Shown here one piece after another: positions 19,879 through 29,983 of a stretch of 64,000 bases of DNA (its first letter is position 1; each line of letters opens with the position of its first letter). The notes under the pieces were generated by a model. The model saw only the letters and a list, made by a program, of their open reading frames with translations. It was not told where the DNA came from and did not search any database. Both the position numbers and the translations under genes were made by a program. Source of the stretch: Candidatus Pantoea formicae (lineage in GTDB: Bacteria > Pseudomonadota > Gammaproteobacteria > Enterobacterales > Enterobacteriaceae); the NCBI RefSeq assembly GCF_011752625.1, contig NZ_VWXD01000002.1, forward strand, positions 620,001 through 684,000, in the 5' to 3' direction.

Positions 19879-21567
19879 ATGCATCACACAACACCGTTGA
19901 TCACTACCATTGTCGGGGGCCTGGTCCTCGCCTTTCTCCTTGGTATGCTGGCGAATCGTCTGCGTATTTCTCCGCTGGTCGGTTACCTGCTGGCTGGCGT
20001 GCTCGCCGGTCCCTTTACGCCCGGTTTTGTCGCGGATACCAACCTCGCCCCTGAACTGGCCGAATTAGGCGTTATCTTGCTGATGTTCGGCGTAGGTTTG
20101 CACTTCTCACTCAAGGATTTGATGTCGGTAAAGTCGATTGCCATTCCCGGGGCCGTTGCGCAAATCGCCGTGGCCACGTTGCTGGGAATGGGGCTTTCCT
20201 GGGCGATGGGCTGGTCGTGGATGACCGGCTTGGTGTTTGGACTCTGCCTCTCCACCGCCAGTACCGTGGTGTTACTGCGTGCGTTGGAAGAGCGACAGCT
20301 GATTGATAGCCAGCGTGGGCAAATTGCCATCGGCTGGCTGATTGTTGAAGATTTAGTGATGGTGCTGACGCTGGTGCTGCTGCCTGCCATCGCCGGAATG
20401 CTGGAAGAAGGCAACGCCAGCCCAACGCTGTTGCTGTGGGACCTGATGTTGACCATCGGTAAAGTCGTCGCCTTTATGGTGTTGATGATGGTGGTCGGTC
20501 GTCGCGTGGTTCCCTGGATCCTGGCAAAAAGCGCTGCTACCGGATCTCGCGAGCTGTTTACCCTGTCCGTGCTGGCGCTGGCACTGGGGATTGCCTTTGG
20601 TGCCGTCGAGTTCTTTGATGTCTCCTTCGCGCTGGGTGCCTTCTTCGCCGGTATGGTGCTGAATGAATCTGAACTGAGCCACCGTGCAGCACACGACACG
20701 CTGCCGCTGCGCGATGCTTTCGCCGTGTTGTTCTTTGTCTCGGTCGGGATGTTGTTCGACCCGATGATTTTAGTGGAGCAACCGCTGGCGGTACTGGGCG
20801 CGCTCGCCATCATCGTGCTGGGCAAGTCCATTGCCGCCTGGCTGTTGGTGACGCTACTCGGCCACTCGCGTCGAACGGCGATGACGATTTCTGTCAGCCT
20901 GGCGCAGATTGGTGAATTCGCCTTTATCCTTGCCGGATTGGGGATTTCACTCGGTATGCTAAGCGATGAAGGCCGCAACCTGGTGCTCGCCGCTGCCATT
21001 CTTTCGATCATGCTCAACCCTATTCTCTTTACGCTGCTGGAGCGTTATCTCGAAAAAACCGAGACCATTGAAGAGCAGACCCTCGAAGAAGCGATTGAAG
21101 AAGAGAAGCAGATCCCCGTCGATATCTGCAATCACGCCGTGATTGTCGGTTATGGCCGCGTTGGAAGCCTGCTGGGGCAGAAGCTGATGGAGGCCGACGT
21201 TCCCTTGGTGGTGGTGGAGAATTCTCGTCCGCGCGTCGAAGCCTTGCGCGAGCAAGGGATCAAAGCGGTGCTCGGCAACGCCGCACGCACCGATACCATG
21301 GATTTAGCCCGTCTGGACTGCGCACGCTGGCTGCTGCTCACCATTCCCAATGGTTATGAAGCGGGAGAGATTGTGACCTTTGCGCGTGAAAAACGCCCAG
21401 ATATTGAGATTATTGCGCGCGCGCATTACGACGATGAAGTGAGTTACATTATGGAGCGCGGGGCAAATCGCGTGGTGATGGGGGAGCGTGAGATTGCCAA
21501 CAGCATGTTGAACGTGTTGCAAGAAGAGATTGCGCAGAACCCGATTGTGCGTGAGTGTCCGATTTAA
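19879..21567 (+). CDS. ybaL: CPA2-family K+/H+ antiporter YbaL with RCK domain
   Basis: Monovalent cation:proton antiporter of the KefB/KefC-like CPA2 family. The 562-residue protein has about 12 TM helices (1-395), including GVILLMFGVGLHFSL and FDVSFALGAFFAGMVLNES. A Glu-rich linker follows (EEQTLEEAIEEEKQ), then a C-terminal RCK/KTN nucleotide-binding domain starting at VGYGRVGS. An AAGGAG site precedes the ATG at 19879, which matches the E. coli MHHATPL start; the reading from 19825 is not supported. Physiological role is not well defined. Confidence 0.92.
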   Translation: MHHTTPLITTIVGGLVLAFLLGMLANRLRISPLVGYLLAGVLAGPFTPGFVADTNLAPELAELGVILLMFGVGLHFSLKDLMSVKSIAIPGAVAQIAVATLLGMGLSWAMGWSWMTGLVFGLCLSTASTVVLLRALEERQLIDSQRGQIAIGWLIVEDLVMVLTLVLLPAIAGMLEEGNASPTLLLWDLMLTIGKVVAFMVLMMVVGRRVVPWILAKSAATGSRELFTLSVLALALGIAFGAVEFFDVSFALGAFFAGMVLNESELSHRAAHDTLPLRDAFAVLFFVSVGMLFDPMILVEQPLAVLGALAIIVLGKSIAAWLLVTLLGHSRRTAMTISVSLAQIGEFAFILAGLGISLGMLSDEGRNLVLAAAILSIMLNPILFTLLERYLEKTETIEEQTLEEAIEEEKQIPVDICNHAVIVGYGRVGSLLGQKLMEADVPLVVVENSRPRVEALREQGIKAVLGNAARTDTMDLARLDCARWLLLTIPNGYEAGEIVTFAREKRPDIEIIARAHYDDEVSYIMERGANRVVMGEREIANSMLNVLQEEIAQNPIVRECPI

Positions 21568-21617
21568 CAACGTGCGGAGATGGGCCAGGCGCGCAATTAT
21601 GCGCACCTGGCGACATA

Positions 21618-22919
21618 TTACCTATCCCAATACGACTCTTCTAAGCTGTCTTCCCGCTCTGGCAGGCCGCGCGTCAGACGCGGAGAATGCTGGTTCAGCA
21701 CCTGATAACTTACCCGGTTCGCATACTTACATACCTGCGCCAACGACGAATAGGTGAGATATCCTCGCGCATGCTTACTGGAATTCGGCACATTCTGGCG
21801 GTGGAAATTATTGGCGGTAATGTCGTGCAGTAACGCCGCCAGTGCGCCATCGCCTGCGCCATTGGTGTTCATGATCTTCTCAGGGCCACCCATGTAAGGT
21901 GCGATATGCGAGAAAATCCGCAGCGGCTGCTCGCAATCCTGATGGCGCATCGCACGACTGAATTCAAACTGATTAAACTCAGCAATCGCACCCGGCAGCA
22001 GAGGATGGTTGGTTTTACGCTTGAACGCCTCTTCGGTGAACCCGGCCATGTACAATCCGGTTGGCCCGGCGGTGCAGAGCACCAGGTCCACCCAATCCAG
22101 CGCCATATTCGAGGCCAGTAATGGATCCTGCTCCCCAGTCAGAGCAAACGCTTCTTCTTCGTTCATCGCGACAATCGAGACGTGATCGCGCAGGAAATCA
22201 CGCCAGAACTGGGGATTATCCTGAATGACATATTTGGTGCCCAGTGTCAGTACCACCGGGACGTTGTGCTTTTTCGCGTATTCAATCGCGCGCAGCGTGG
22301 CGGCGGGCATCGGTTCGCCCGGCTGACAGCGAACCAAATAGGAAGTCAGTACCAGTGCTGACGCCCCCGCGATCACCTCTTCGGGAATGCTCTCGGCCTG
22401 TAACTGATTCATTAAACCAGGACTGATGGCGAAGGTACGTTCGCCCTGCTCGCCAATCAGCGTAAAGCAGCGCCCAATCGCCCCATCAACACCTTGCAGA
22501 TAGTTGAGATCCATACGGCTGGAGGTGTTGCACAGATAGCGATAGGCATAACCGCCAATCTGGATGTTGTTGCACATCACACCCAGCAGCACCGAGCGGT
22601 CATCAGCCAGCACCGAGTAGTTGTGCAGCGTATTACCAATGGTGCCACCCGCAAACTGATGGCTGATCAGCGCGTCACGCATCAGCTCGTTATACAGCGC
22701 TTCCGCAGTGGCATCATCGATCACCAGCGAGTGACCCGCACTCAAGCCATAACGCTGCAGGAAAGCGTCATCCACTTTGGCTTCAATATCCACCAGCGTT
22801 TGGTCAATGCCGACCACCCAACTGCCCTCTTCCTGTTCCTGCTGAATAGCCTGCAAGAGCGGATCGCGCGCGTTGACGGGGAAATAGTGTTTGGATTTGC
22901 GTTTGCCGGGAAATTTCAT
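21618..22919 (-). CDS. gsk: Inosine-guanosine kinase
   Basis: Phosphorylates inosine and guanosine in purine salvage. The 433-residue PfkB/ribokinase-family protein matches E. coli Gsk (434) closely. The late catalytic loop TNGAGDGALAAL, with Asp as base and the GAGD anion hole, is visible near residue 355. The conserved N-terminus (MKFPGKRKSKHYFPVNARDP) supports the ATG at 22917-22919. It is convergent with ybaL. In E. coli aes lies between gsk and hemH; here they are adjacent (57 bp). Confidence 0.94.
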   Translation of the reverse strand: MKFPGKRKSKHYFPVNARDPLLQAIQQEQEEGSWVVGIDQTLVDIEAKVDDAFLQRYGLSAGHSLVIDDATAEALYNELMRDALISHQFAGGTIGNTLHNYSVLADDRSVLLGVMCNNIQIGGYAYRYLCNTSSRMDLNYLQGVDGAIGRCFTLIGEQGERTFAISPGLMNQLQAESIPEEVIAGASALVLTSYLVRCQPGEPMPAATLRAIEYAKKHNVPVVLTLGTKYVIQDNPQFWRDFLRDHVSIVAMNEEEAFALTGEQDPLLASNMALDWVDLVLCTAGPTGLYMAGFTEEAFKRKTNHPLLPGAIAEFNQFEFSRAMRHQDCEQPLRIFSHIAPYMGGPEKIMNTNGAGDGALAALLHDITANNFHRQNVPNSSKHARGYLTYSSLAQVCKYANRVSYQVLNQHSPRLTRGLPEREDSLEESYWDR

Positions 22920-22976
22920 GATGGATGCCGTAAGGGAAATCTGACAGAGAATGATATCACACTCTCTGTCACCACT

Positions 22977-23936
22977 TTACCGGCGTGCGTTGACCAGTTG
23001 CACCATCATCTCGATGTGCTCGTCGTCAGCATTGAGCGCAGGGATGTATTCGAACTTCTCACCACCCGCGTGCAGGAAGAATTCACAGTTCTGCTCGCTG
23101 ATCTCTTCCAGCGTTTCCAGGCAGTCAGCGGCAAAGCCCGGACTCATGACCTGAACATGTTTGATGCCTTTAGCTGGTAAACCCTGCATGGTTTCGTCGG
23201 TATACGGCGTCAACCACGGCTCACGACCAAAACGTGACTGGAAGGTCATCATGATTTTATGCGGCGCGATACCCAATGCACTGGCCAGAGCATCGGTGGT
23301 GTCTTTGCAGCGCTGCGGATAATCATCACCTTCATCCGCAAAACGCTGCGGAATGCCATGATAGGACAGGACCAACAAATCCGGTTCACCGTGCAAGGCA
23401 AATGAGCGCTCAACGGAGGCTTTTAGCGCCGCAATATAGGCCGGATGCTCTGCATAATCGCGGATAAAGGCGACATCAGGCAGCGAGCGCAGCGGTTTAA
23501 AGCTCGCGGCCAAACCATCCCAGACAGCAGCCACGGTTGAACAAGAGAACTGCGGATAGAGCGGTAACACAATCAGTTTGGTCACGCCTTGTTCAAGCAG
23601 ACGGTGTAACGCGCTATCCAGGCTCGGTTGGCCATAGCTCATGCCCAGCTCAACCGGCATATCCAGACGCTGTGCCAACGCCTCTCGCTGGCGTTTACTG
23701 AACACCATCAGCGGCGAACCTTCTTCCATCCACACCGACGCATACAGTTTGGACACGCGCGGCGAACGGAAAGGCAGAATGGCGAAATTGAGAATTGGCC
23801 ACCATAACCAACGCGGTGTATCCACCACGCGTGGGTCGCCAAGGAATTGTTTCAGGTAGCGCTTAACGGCAGGTGTTGTAGGCGCATCAGGTGTGCCTAA
23901 ATTGACCAGCAAAACCCCAGGCTTTTCTTGCCTCAT
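22977..23936 (-). CDS. hemH: Ferrochelatase
   Basis: Inserts ferrous iron into protoporphyrin IX, the last step of protoheme synthesis. The 319-residue protein starts [19 protein letters not shown] and has the catalytic His in [10 protein letters not shown] and the conserved [14 protein letters not shown] near the C-terminus. No C-terminal cysteine cluster for a 2Fe-2S centre is seen, as usual for enterobacterial HemH (320). It lies between gsk and adk, all on the minus strand. Confidence 0.96.
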   Translation of the reverse strand: MRQEKPGVLLVNLGTPDAPTTPAVKRYLKQFLGDPRVVDTPRWLWWPILNFAILPFRSPRVSKLYASVWMEEGSPLMVFSKRQREALAQRLDMPVELGMSYGQPSLDSALHRLLEQGVTKLIVLPLYPQFSCSTVAAVWDGLAASFKPLRSLPDVAFIRDYAEHPAYIAALKASVERSFALHGEPDLLVLSYHGIPQRFADEGDDYPQRCKDTTDALASALGIAPHKIMMTFQSRFGREPWLTPYTDETMQGLPAKGIKHVQVMSPGFAADCLETLEEISEQNCEFFLHAGGEKFEYIPALNADDEHIEMMVQLVNARR

Positions 23937-24055
23937 TGGTATTTCCTTGATGTCAAAACGAATGGATCAAAATCAGGGGGAAATTGTAGCGGAAATCGCG
24001 GGAGGGGAAAGCAATTGCTGCAAAAGGGCCGGACAACCGGCCCTTAATAGCACAA

Positions 24056-24128
24056 CCCTAAAACATTCAAATGCAGGAAGGCGGCAAACGAGAGCAGCCA
24101 ACGCACCTGCAAATTGAAGTATGACGGG

Positions 24129-24129
<1 letters not shown>
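24056..24129. repeat. Short ERIC-type element beside the adk stop codon
   Basis: Both ends of an ERIC element are recognisable: a left part with ATGCAGGAAGGCGGCAAACG and a right part with AACGCACCTGCAAATTGAAG then TATGACGGGT. The central portion of the 127-bp consensus is missing, leaving about 74 bp. It abuts the adk stop codon (24129-24131). Confidence 0.75.
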
Positions 24130-24830
<701 letters not shown>

Positions 24831-24924
24831 TTATGACCCGCACACCACAAGGAAACGGGCGTGCTTCCGGTGAAAGGCTTACTTTGACCTGCTTTAGCCC
24901 CCAACGCCAGCAGAGTGCTTGTTT

Positions 24925-25755
24925 TTAGGAATTACAGCTAAGGGTTAATACTTCTTTCAGGCGTCTTTTCAGTGTCGGCGTGGCATTTTGGTTTTTATTG
25001 ACGCCCCCACGGATATTGGCGTGCAGCCGTAAACGATGATGCCCAGGCAGCAACTGCACATCCTGCGGCAGCTCGCTAAAATGGACGCCCACAGGCAGAG
25101 GAAACAACGCGAAGGGCAAGCCATGTTGCTGAATCGATTGCAGCTCAAGCGGGGCGTCCAAGCTGATGTTTTCCACACTGGCGATGTTAAAGGGCCGCCA
25201 ATCGCTGTTTTCCATCATCATCAGTGCGTGGTCCAGCGCCGCGCCGAAGTTGAGACCCTGCTCGAACAAACGTAACTCACTGCGCACCAGCGTACTGAAA
25301 TCACTGGTTTTTAAGGCAATCAGGATCAGGCCACTACTCAGCGCGGCGTGTTTATCCAGACGCGCCACAAACAGGCGTGCATCGCTGATTAATCGTTTAT
25401 GCAGCAGGGTGGCAAAGGACTCCGAAGCATCCGTTACCCCTTGGCTCTGGCACTCCGCCAGCGGCCGCACGCGTCCTTGGTGCATATCCACGTGTTCTAC
25501 CAATGCGATGTTACCCGCCGACATTGGCACGGCGGGCAATACACTGAGTTCACTGACCGGATATTGCGAAGCATAACGCGTTTGATTGCGCGCCTGTTCC
25601 TGACGGAGAAACAGCTGTGACAGTAGCACCCGTGCAATATGCAGTGAGGGAGCAAAAAAGAGGTCGAAATTTTCCAGCCGATAATGACGGGATAGCAAGC
25701 CGCGAAGTTGATCGCGCGCCGCCGCCGCCCTGGCAGTAGCATGTTGGTGATCCAT
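24925..25755 (-). CDS. Protein of unknown function (276 residues)
   Basis: I do not recognise this protein. It is a soluble-looking 276-residue product with no signal peptide, no TM helix and few cysteines (Cys near residues 125 and 274). The N-terminus is rich in Ala and Arg (ATARAAAARDQLRG). The middle is mixed alpha/beta. The C-terminal part is rich in Leu/Pro (ALFPLPVGVHFSELP) and ends with a basic stretch (TLKRRLKEVLTL). It is divergent from a LysR gene 190 bp away, which may control it. It is not present between adk and htpG in E. coli. Codon use looks native. A real gene is likely from length and codon pattern, but function cannot be stated. Confidence 0.75.
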   Translation of the reverse strand: MDHQHATARAAAARDQLRGLLSRHYRLENFDLFFAPSLHIARVLLSQLFLRQEQARNQTRYASQYPVSELSVLPAVPMSAGNIALVEHVDMHQGRVRPLAECQSQGVTDASESFATLLHKRLISDARLFVARLDKHAALSSGLILIALKTSDFSTLVRSELRLFEQGLNFGAALDHALMMMENSDWRPFNIASVENISLDAPLELQSIQQHGLPFALFPLPVGVHFSELPQDVQLLPGHHRLRLHANIRGGVNKNQNATPTLKRRLKEVLTLSCNS

Positions 25756-25945
25756 CGCGTGAGATTTCTCTATTATTATGATGCTGTGTGTGGTCGCGGG
25801 TCGAGGAGTACATTAGCCGCGTTAAACACAGAGATGCCCATCCGTCAACCCGCCAGAATCTGGGGTAGAGGTTAGGCCAATGCGGCTGGACATTAAAATG
25901 ATATAAACTGACAATCCCTGTTAGGTTTTTACACAGGGGATGAGT

Positions 25946-26815
25946 ATGACCGCGCTTCCGTCGTTACGTGCACTGCACTATTTTCACCAGGCGGCACTGC
26001 ACAGCAGTTTTAGCGTTGCGGCCGAGCGTCTGCATGTGACTCATAGCGCCATTAGCCATCAGATTCGACAGCTGGAAAGCTGGATGGGCAAGCCTCTGTT
26101 CGTACGCACCAATGGGCGCGTCAAATTAACCTCACACGGTGAGCGATTACTGGTGAGTTGCCAAAAGGCGTTTAGTGAACTCTCCACCACCTGCGAAAGC
26201 ATTCGCACCGGCATGCGCCATCACCTCAGCGTCTCGTGCGCACCGAGTTTTCTCTCGCAATGGCTGATTCCACGCATTAGCAGTTTTTATCAACGCTACC
26301 CGGATATTGAAGTGCAGTTTCAAGCGCTGGGTGAGATCGATCAGTTGCGCAGTGAACACACCGACGTATTGATTCTTAGCTATGAGCAGTCGCCGGATGA
26401 CGATATCGACGGGACGTTAATCAGCGATGATTACATCGGCCCCTTGTGCGCGCCGCAATATGCCGCGCGTTTTCAAAGCGAGCAGGATTTGGCCTCACTG
26501 CCGCTGCTGCATGCCGATACACGACTACACGCCTGGGCCGAGTGGGCGAAAACCAGCGGAGCACGCGGTAATTTTTGGGTAGGTAAGCATTTCGATAATC
26601 TCACCTTGGGCATTCAGGCGGCGAGAAACGGCTTGGGTGTGATCATGGCACCACGTTTACTGGTACGACAAGAGTTGAGCGACGGCACACTGATTGCGCC
26701 ATTGGGTTTTGTGCGGGTGGATCGCGCGACCTGGATGATGACGAAAATGTCGCGTCAGCATGATGCAGAGATTACCTTGTTCCGCGATTGGCTGCGGGAT
26801 CAGGCGCTGCATTAA
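25946..26815 (+). CDS. LysR-family regulator (GcvA/DsdC-like subgroup)
   Basis: A LysR-type regulator of about 289 residues. The N-terminal helix-turn-helix is clear (ALHYFHQAALHSSFSVAAER, then VTHSAISHQIRQLE) and a substrate-binding-like effector domain follows (about 90-285). The HSAISHQI recognition helix and the LPSLRALHYF opening resemble the GcvA subgroup. Two ATGs are close together (25940, 25946); the second has better spacing to AGGGG. It is divergent from the unknown 276-residue gene, which is its most probable target by position. Effector unknown. Confidence 0.86.
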   Translation: MTALPSLRALHYFHQAALHSSFSVAAERLHVTHSAISHQIRQLESWMGKPLFVRTNGRVKLTSHGERLLVSCQKAFSELSTTCESIRTGMRHHLSVSCAPSFLSQWLIPRISSFYQRYPDIEVQFQALGEIDQLRSEHTDVLILSYEQSPDDDIDGTLISDDYIGPLCAPQYAARFQSEQDLASLPLLHADTRLHAWAEWAKTSGARGNFWVGKHFDNLTLGIQAARNGLGVIMAPRLLVRQELSDGTLIAPLGFVRVDRATWMMTKMSRQHDAEITLFRDWLRDQALH

Positions 26816-26821
26816 AAAGAA

Positions 26822-26843
26822 AGGTCGTCATAAATGACGACCT
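26822..26843 (-). terminator. Hairpin downstream of htpG
   Basis: A perfect 10-bp stem (AGGTCGTCAT / ATGACGACCT) with a 2-base apex lies between convergent lysR and htpG. In the minus direction it is followed by TTTCTTTTT, which makes it a good terminator for htpG. Confidence 0.7.
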
Positions 26844-26881
26844 CACAATTAATTTCACACCGAGCGAATGGGATTACGTAG

Positions 26882-26901
26882 GGTCGGCATTCATGCCGAC
26901 C
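26882..26901. repeat. Intergenic palindrome GGTCGGCAT-TC-ATGCCGACC
   Basis: A 9-bp perfect stem sits 20 bp past the htpG stop. The CAT-TC-ATG apex is shared with the hairpin at 16516-16531. It has no T run, so it looks like a dispersed intergenic palindrome rather than a terminator. Confidence 0.6.
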
Positions 26902-26921
26902 GGGTTAATCACCGTGCAGGT

Positions 26922-28796
26922 TTACGCCGTCAGCAATTGGTTCATGCGACGGATAAACTGGTTTGGATCGTCCAGCGTGCCGCGTTCTGCCAACAGTGCC
27001 TGGTCCAGCAACAGCTCAACCCATTCAGCAAAATGCGTTTCATCGTGGGTATCCGCCACGCGTTTCACCAGCGTATGCTCCGGGTTGATCTCGAAGATGT
27101 ACTTCACTTCCGGTACGTCCTGGCCTGCCGCAGCAAACAGCTTCGCCATCTGAGTGGTCATTTCGTTCGCATCAGTGGTGACAATCGCCGGGGTGTCGGT
27201 CAGACGGTGCGTTAAACGCACCTCTTTCACGCGCTCGCCCAACAGGGTTTTCACGCGCTCAACAAACGGCTCCAGCGCTTTTTCTGCTTCTTTCTGCTCT
27301 TCGGTCTCTTCATCCGCCAGCTTGCTCAGCGAATCGTCCGCTTTGCTCACGGACTGGAAGCTCTTACCGTCGAATTCAGTCAGGTAGCTCATCATCCATT
27401 CGTCGATGCGATCGGACAGCAGCAGAACCTCAATGCCTTTTTTGCGGAACAGCTCCAGATGTGGGCTGCTCTTCGCAGCGGCATAGCTGTCAGCCGTGAT
27501 GTAGTAAATCTTCTCCTGCCCTTCGACCATGCGGCTCAGGTAGTCCTCGAGCGAAATGGTCTGCTCAGCACCTTCGCTCTGCGTGGTGGCGAAACGCAGC
27601 AGCTTGGCGATCGTTTGCTGATTGGTATTGTCTTCTGCTGGGCCTTCTTTCAGCGCCAGACCGAACTCTTTCCAGAACTGCTGATACTTTTCAGCATCAT
27701 CTTTCGCCAGTTTTTCCAGCATCTGCAGGCTGCGTTTGGTCAGTGCGGCACGCAGGCTCTGCGTGACGCGGCTGTCCTGCAGGATTTCACGGGACACGTT
27801 GAGTGGCAGATCGTTGGAGTCTATCAGGCCACGCACGAAGCGCAGGTAGTTCGGCATGAACTGCTCGGCCTCGTCCATGATGAACACGCGCTGTACATAG
27901 AGCTTCAGTCCATGTTTGCTGTCACGGTTGAACATATCAAACGGGGCGCGCTGCGGGATGTACAGCAGGCTGGTGTACTCCTGCTTACCTTCTACGCGGT
28001 TATGGCTCCAGATCGCCGGATCGCTGTAATCATGGGCGATATGCTTGTAGAACTCGTTGTACTCTTCATCGCTGATTTCAGACTTGTTGCGCGTCCACAG
28101 CGCCTGGGCTTTGTTGATCTTTTCCCAGGTGGTGGTGTCGTTCTCTTCGTCTTTGGTCTCAATCTCTACCGGCAATGCGATGTGATCGGAGTACTTGCTG
28201 ATGACATTACGCACGCGCCATGCGTCGAGGAAATCGTCTTCGCCTTCACGGAAGTGCAGCGTGATTTCGGTGCCGCGCTCGGCTTTCTCGATTTCGGCCA
28301 GGGTATATTCGCCCTCGCCCGCCGATTCCCAGAACACCGCTTCATCGGCTTTGGCACCGGCAGCACGGGTGCGCACGGTCACTTTGTCCGCCACGATAAA
28401 GGCTGAGTAGAAGCCCACACCAAACTGACCAATCAGCTGACTGTCTTTTGCTGAATCAGAGCCCATGGACTCAAGGAACGCTTTGGTGCCAGATTTCGCG
28501 ATAGTGCCGAGGTTTTCAATCACCTCGTCGCGGCGCATACCAATACCGTTATCACTCAAGGTCAGCGTGCGATTGTCCTTATCGACCGAGATACGCACGC
28601 GCAGGTCGCCGTCGCCTTCATACAGATCCGGCGTGGACAGTGCACGGAAGCGCAACTTGTCAGCGGCATCGGAGGCGTTGGAAATCAACTCACGCAGGAA
28701 AATCTCTTTGTTTGAATAGAGAGAGTGAATCATCAGGTGCAGAAGTTGTTTTACTTCTGACTGGAAGCCACGCGTCTCTTGTCCTTTCATGGTCAT
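26922..28796 (-). CDS. htpG: Molecular chaperone HtpG (Hsp90)
   Basis: ATP-dependent cytosolic Hsp90 chaperone that works with DnaK. The 624-residue product aligns with E. coli HtpG from [20 protein letters not shown] to FIRRMNQLL. The GHKL ATP-site motifs are [18 protein letters not shown] and [11 protein letters not shown] in the N domain (1-215); the middle and C-terminal dimerisation domains are intact. I use the ATG at 28796 (MTMKGQ), 5 nt after GAGG; E. coli starts at the MKGQ two codons later (28790). A sigma32 promoter lies about 145 bp upstream and an ERIC element fills much of the leader. Confidence 0.95.
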   Translation of the reverse strand: MTMKGQETRGFQSEVKQLLHLMIHSLYSNKEIFLRELISNASDAADKLRFRALSTPDLYEGDGDLRVRISVDKDNRTLTLSDNGIGMRRDEVIENLGTIAKSGTKAFLESMGSDSAKDSQLIGQFGVGFYSAFIVADKVTVRTRAAGAKADEAVFWESAGEGEYTLAEIEKAERGTEITLHFREGEDDFLDAWRVRNVISKYSDHIALPVEIETKDEENDTTTWEKINKAQALWTRNKSEISDEEYNEFYKHIAHDYSDPAIWSHNRVEGKQEYTSLLYIPQRAPFDMFNRDSKHGLKLYVQRVFIMDEAEQFMPNYLRFVRGLIDSNDLPLNVSREILQDSRVTQSLRAALTKRSLQMLEKLAKDDAEKYQQFWKEFGLALKEGPAEDNTNQQTIAKLLRFATTQSEGAEQTISLEDYLSRMVEGQEKIYYITADSYAAAKSSPHLELFRKKGIEVLLLSDRIDEWMMSYLTEFDGKSFQSVSKADDSLSKLADEETEEQKEAEKALEPFVERVKTLLGERVKEVRLTHRLTDTPAIVTTDANEMTTQMAKLFAAAGQDVPEVKYIFEINPEHTLVKRVADTHDETHFAEWVELLLDQALLAERGTLDDPNQFIRRMNQLLTA

Positions 28797-28837
28797 TGCT
28801 ACCTCAACTAAATCAGGGTTGATCATATCCCCTTCAT

Positions 28838-28930
28838 ACTTCAAGCCGCAGGTGCGTTGGCACTTAAGTCAGCTCATCGGGATGAACTCGTTTGCCGCCT
28901 TCCTGCAACTCGAATTATTTTGGGTAAAAG
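28838..28930. repeat. ERIC element in the htpG 5' leader
   Basis: About 93 bp. The left end reads CATACTTCAAGCCGCAGG then TGCGTTGG; the middle has CAGCTCATCGGGATGA; the right end reads TTGCCGCCTTCCTGCAACTCG then AATTATTTTGGGTA. These are the two ends and part of the core of the ERIC consensus, with the centre shortened. It sits between the sigma32 promoter and the htpG start codon. Confidence 0.85.
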
Positions 28931-28939
28931 TTGAGAAAG

Positions 28940-28967
28940 AAATGGGGATGATGATGAGGATTTCAAG
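28940..28967 (-). promoter_or_regulatory. Sigma32 heat-shock promoter of htpG
   Basis: On the minus strand, CTTGAA (28962-28967) and CCCCATTT (28940-28947) are separated by 14 bp. Both elements match the sigma32 consensus (CTTGAA, N13-17, CCCCATNT). Expected transcript start is near 28932, which leaves a leader of about 135 nt containing the ERIC element. Confidence 0.88.
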
Positions 28968-28996
28968 CCGATGTCCGTGAAGACATCGGCAAGTGA

Positions 28997-29602
28997 TTAG
29001 AATTTAATCTTGTGACGTCCGGCAAGCGAATGCGACAGCGTGGTGCCATCGACCATTTCTAACTCACCGCCAACCGGTACACCATGTGCAATGCGGCTGG
29101 CATCAACGCCATATTGCCCGCACAGTTCAGCGATGTAGTTGGCTGTGGCTTCCCCTTCCACCGTCGGATTGGTGGCGAGGATCACTTCGGTCAGGGTTTC
29201 ACGCTCGAGGCGCTGCTCCAAGCGATCCAAACCGATATCCTGCGGACCAATGCCATCCAGCGGTGACAAGTGGCCCATCAGCACAAAGTAGCGCCCGCCA
29301 AACTGGCCGGTCTGCTCAATGGCGTGGATATCTGCTGGGCTCTCCACCACGCAAATCTGGCCGTTTTGTTGACGACGTGGATTGGCGCAAATAGTGCAGA
29401 TTTCCTGCTCGGTGAAGGTGCGGCAATCGGCACAGTGGCCGATTTCCGACATGGCACGGGTCAAAGCCTGTGCCAGACGCATGCCACCGCTACGATCGCG
29501 CTGCAACAGCTGAAAAGCCATGCGCTGCGCCGATTTCGGGCCGACGCCCGGCAGGCAACGCAGTGACTCCATCAAAGATTCAAGCAGTGGACTGGTTTGC
29601 AT
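28997..29602 (-). CDS. recR: Recombination mediator protein RecR
   Basis: Works with RecF and RecO to load RecA at gaps. The 201-residue protein has the N-terminal HhH ([15 protein letters not shown]), a zinc finger with four Cys ([16 protein letters not shown]), and a Toprim domain with VVESPADI and [17 protein letters not shown]. Length equals that of E. coli RecR. The ATG overlaps the ybaB stop by one base (TGATG). The order dnaX-ybaB-recR is the conserved operon. Confidence 0.97.
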   Translation of the reverse strand: MQTSPLLESLMESLRCLPGVGPKSAQRMAFQLLQRDRSGGMRLAQALTRAMSEIGHCADCRTFTEQEICTICANPRRQQNGQICVVESPADIHAIEQTGQFGGRYFVLMGHLSPLDGIGPQDIGLDRLEQRLERETLTEVILATNPTVEGEATANYIAELCGQYGVDASRIAHGVPVGGELEMVDGTTLSHSLAGRHKIKF

Positions 29603-29931
29603 CAGAACGGCATCTTGAAGCCAGGTGGCAGCTGCATACCGGAAGACACAGACGCCATTTTCTCTTTCTGGGTTTCGTCGATACGACGTGCCGCATCGTT
29701 GAAGGCCGCAGCGATCAGGTCTTCCAGCATGTCTTTGTCATCTTCCAGCAAGCTTGGATCGACTTCGACACGACGGCAGTTGTGTGCGCCATTGATGGTC
29801 ACTTTTACCAGGCCAGCGCCTGATTCACCGGTCACTTCCAGCGCGGCGATCTCTTCCTGAACCTTGGCCATTTTGTCTTGCATCTGCTGGGCCTGCTTCA
29901 TCAGGTTGCCCAATCCGCCTTTACCAAACAT
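29602..29931 (-). CDS. ybaB: Nucleoid-associated protein YbaB/EbfC
   Basis: Small dimeric DNA-binding protein of the YbaB/EbfC family, thought to be nucleoid-associated. The 109-residue product starts [21 protein letters not shown]; a basic and Gln-rich N-terminal helix is followed by an alpha/beta core ([11 protein letters not shown]) and the conserved tail [12 protein letters not shown]. The frame continues upstream to 30096, but the ATG at 29931 matches the family and follows AGAGAGAAGAC. It lies between dnaX and recR. Confidence 0.96.
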   Translation of the reverse strand: MFGKGGLGNLMKQAQQMQDKMAKVQEEIAALEVTGESGAGLVKVTINGAHNCRRVEVDPSLLEDDKDMLEDLIAAAFNDAARRIDETQKEKMASVSSGMQLPPGFKMPF

Positions 29932-29983
29932 AGTCTTCTCTCTCTGCTGGGGCTGCGCGCAATGAAGCTGCGACAGCGGGTGT

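Noticed and set aside
19983..21017. 344-codon antisense open frame within ybaL.
   Set aside because: Ser/Ala/Pro-rich translation typical of the antisense of a TM protein, with no start signal or family match.
27459..28406. 315-codon antisense open frame within htpG.
   Set aside because: Full overlap with a highly conserved chaperone gene; no ribosome-binding site or recognisable domain.
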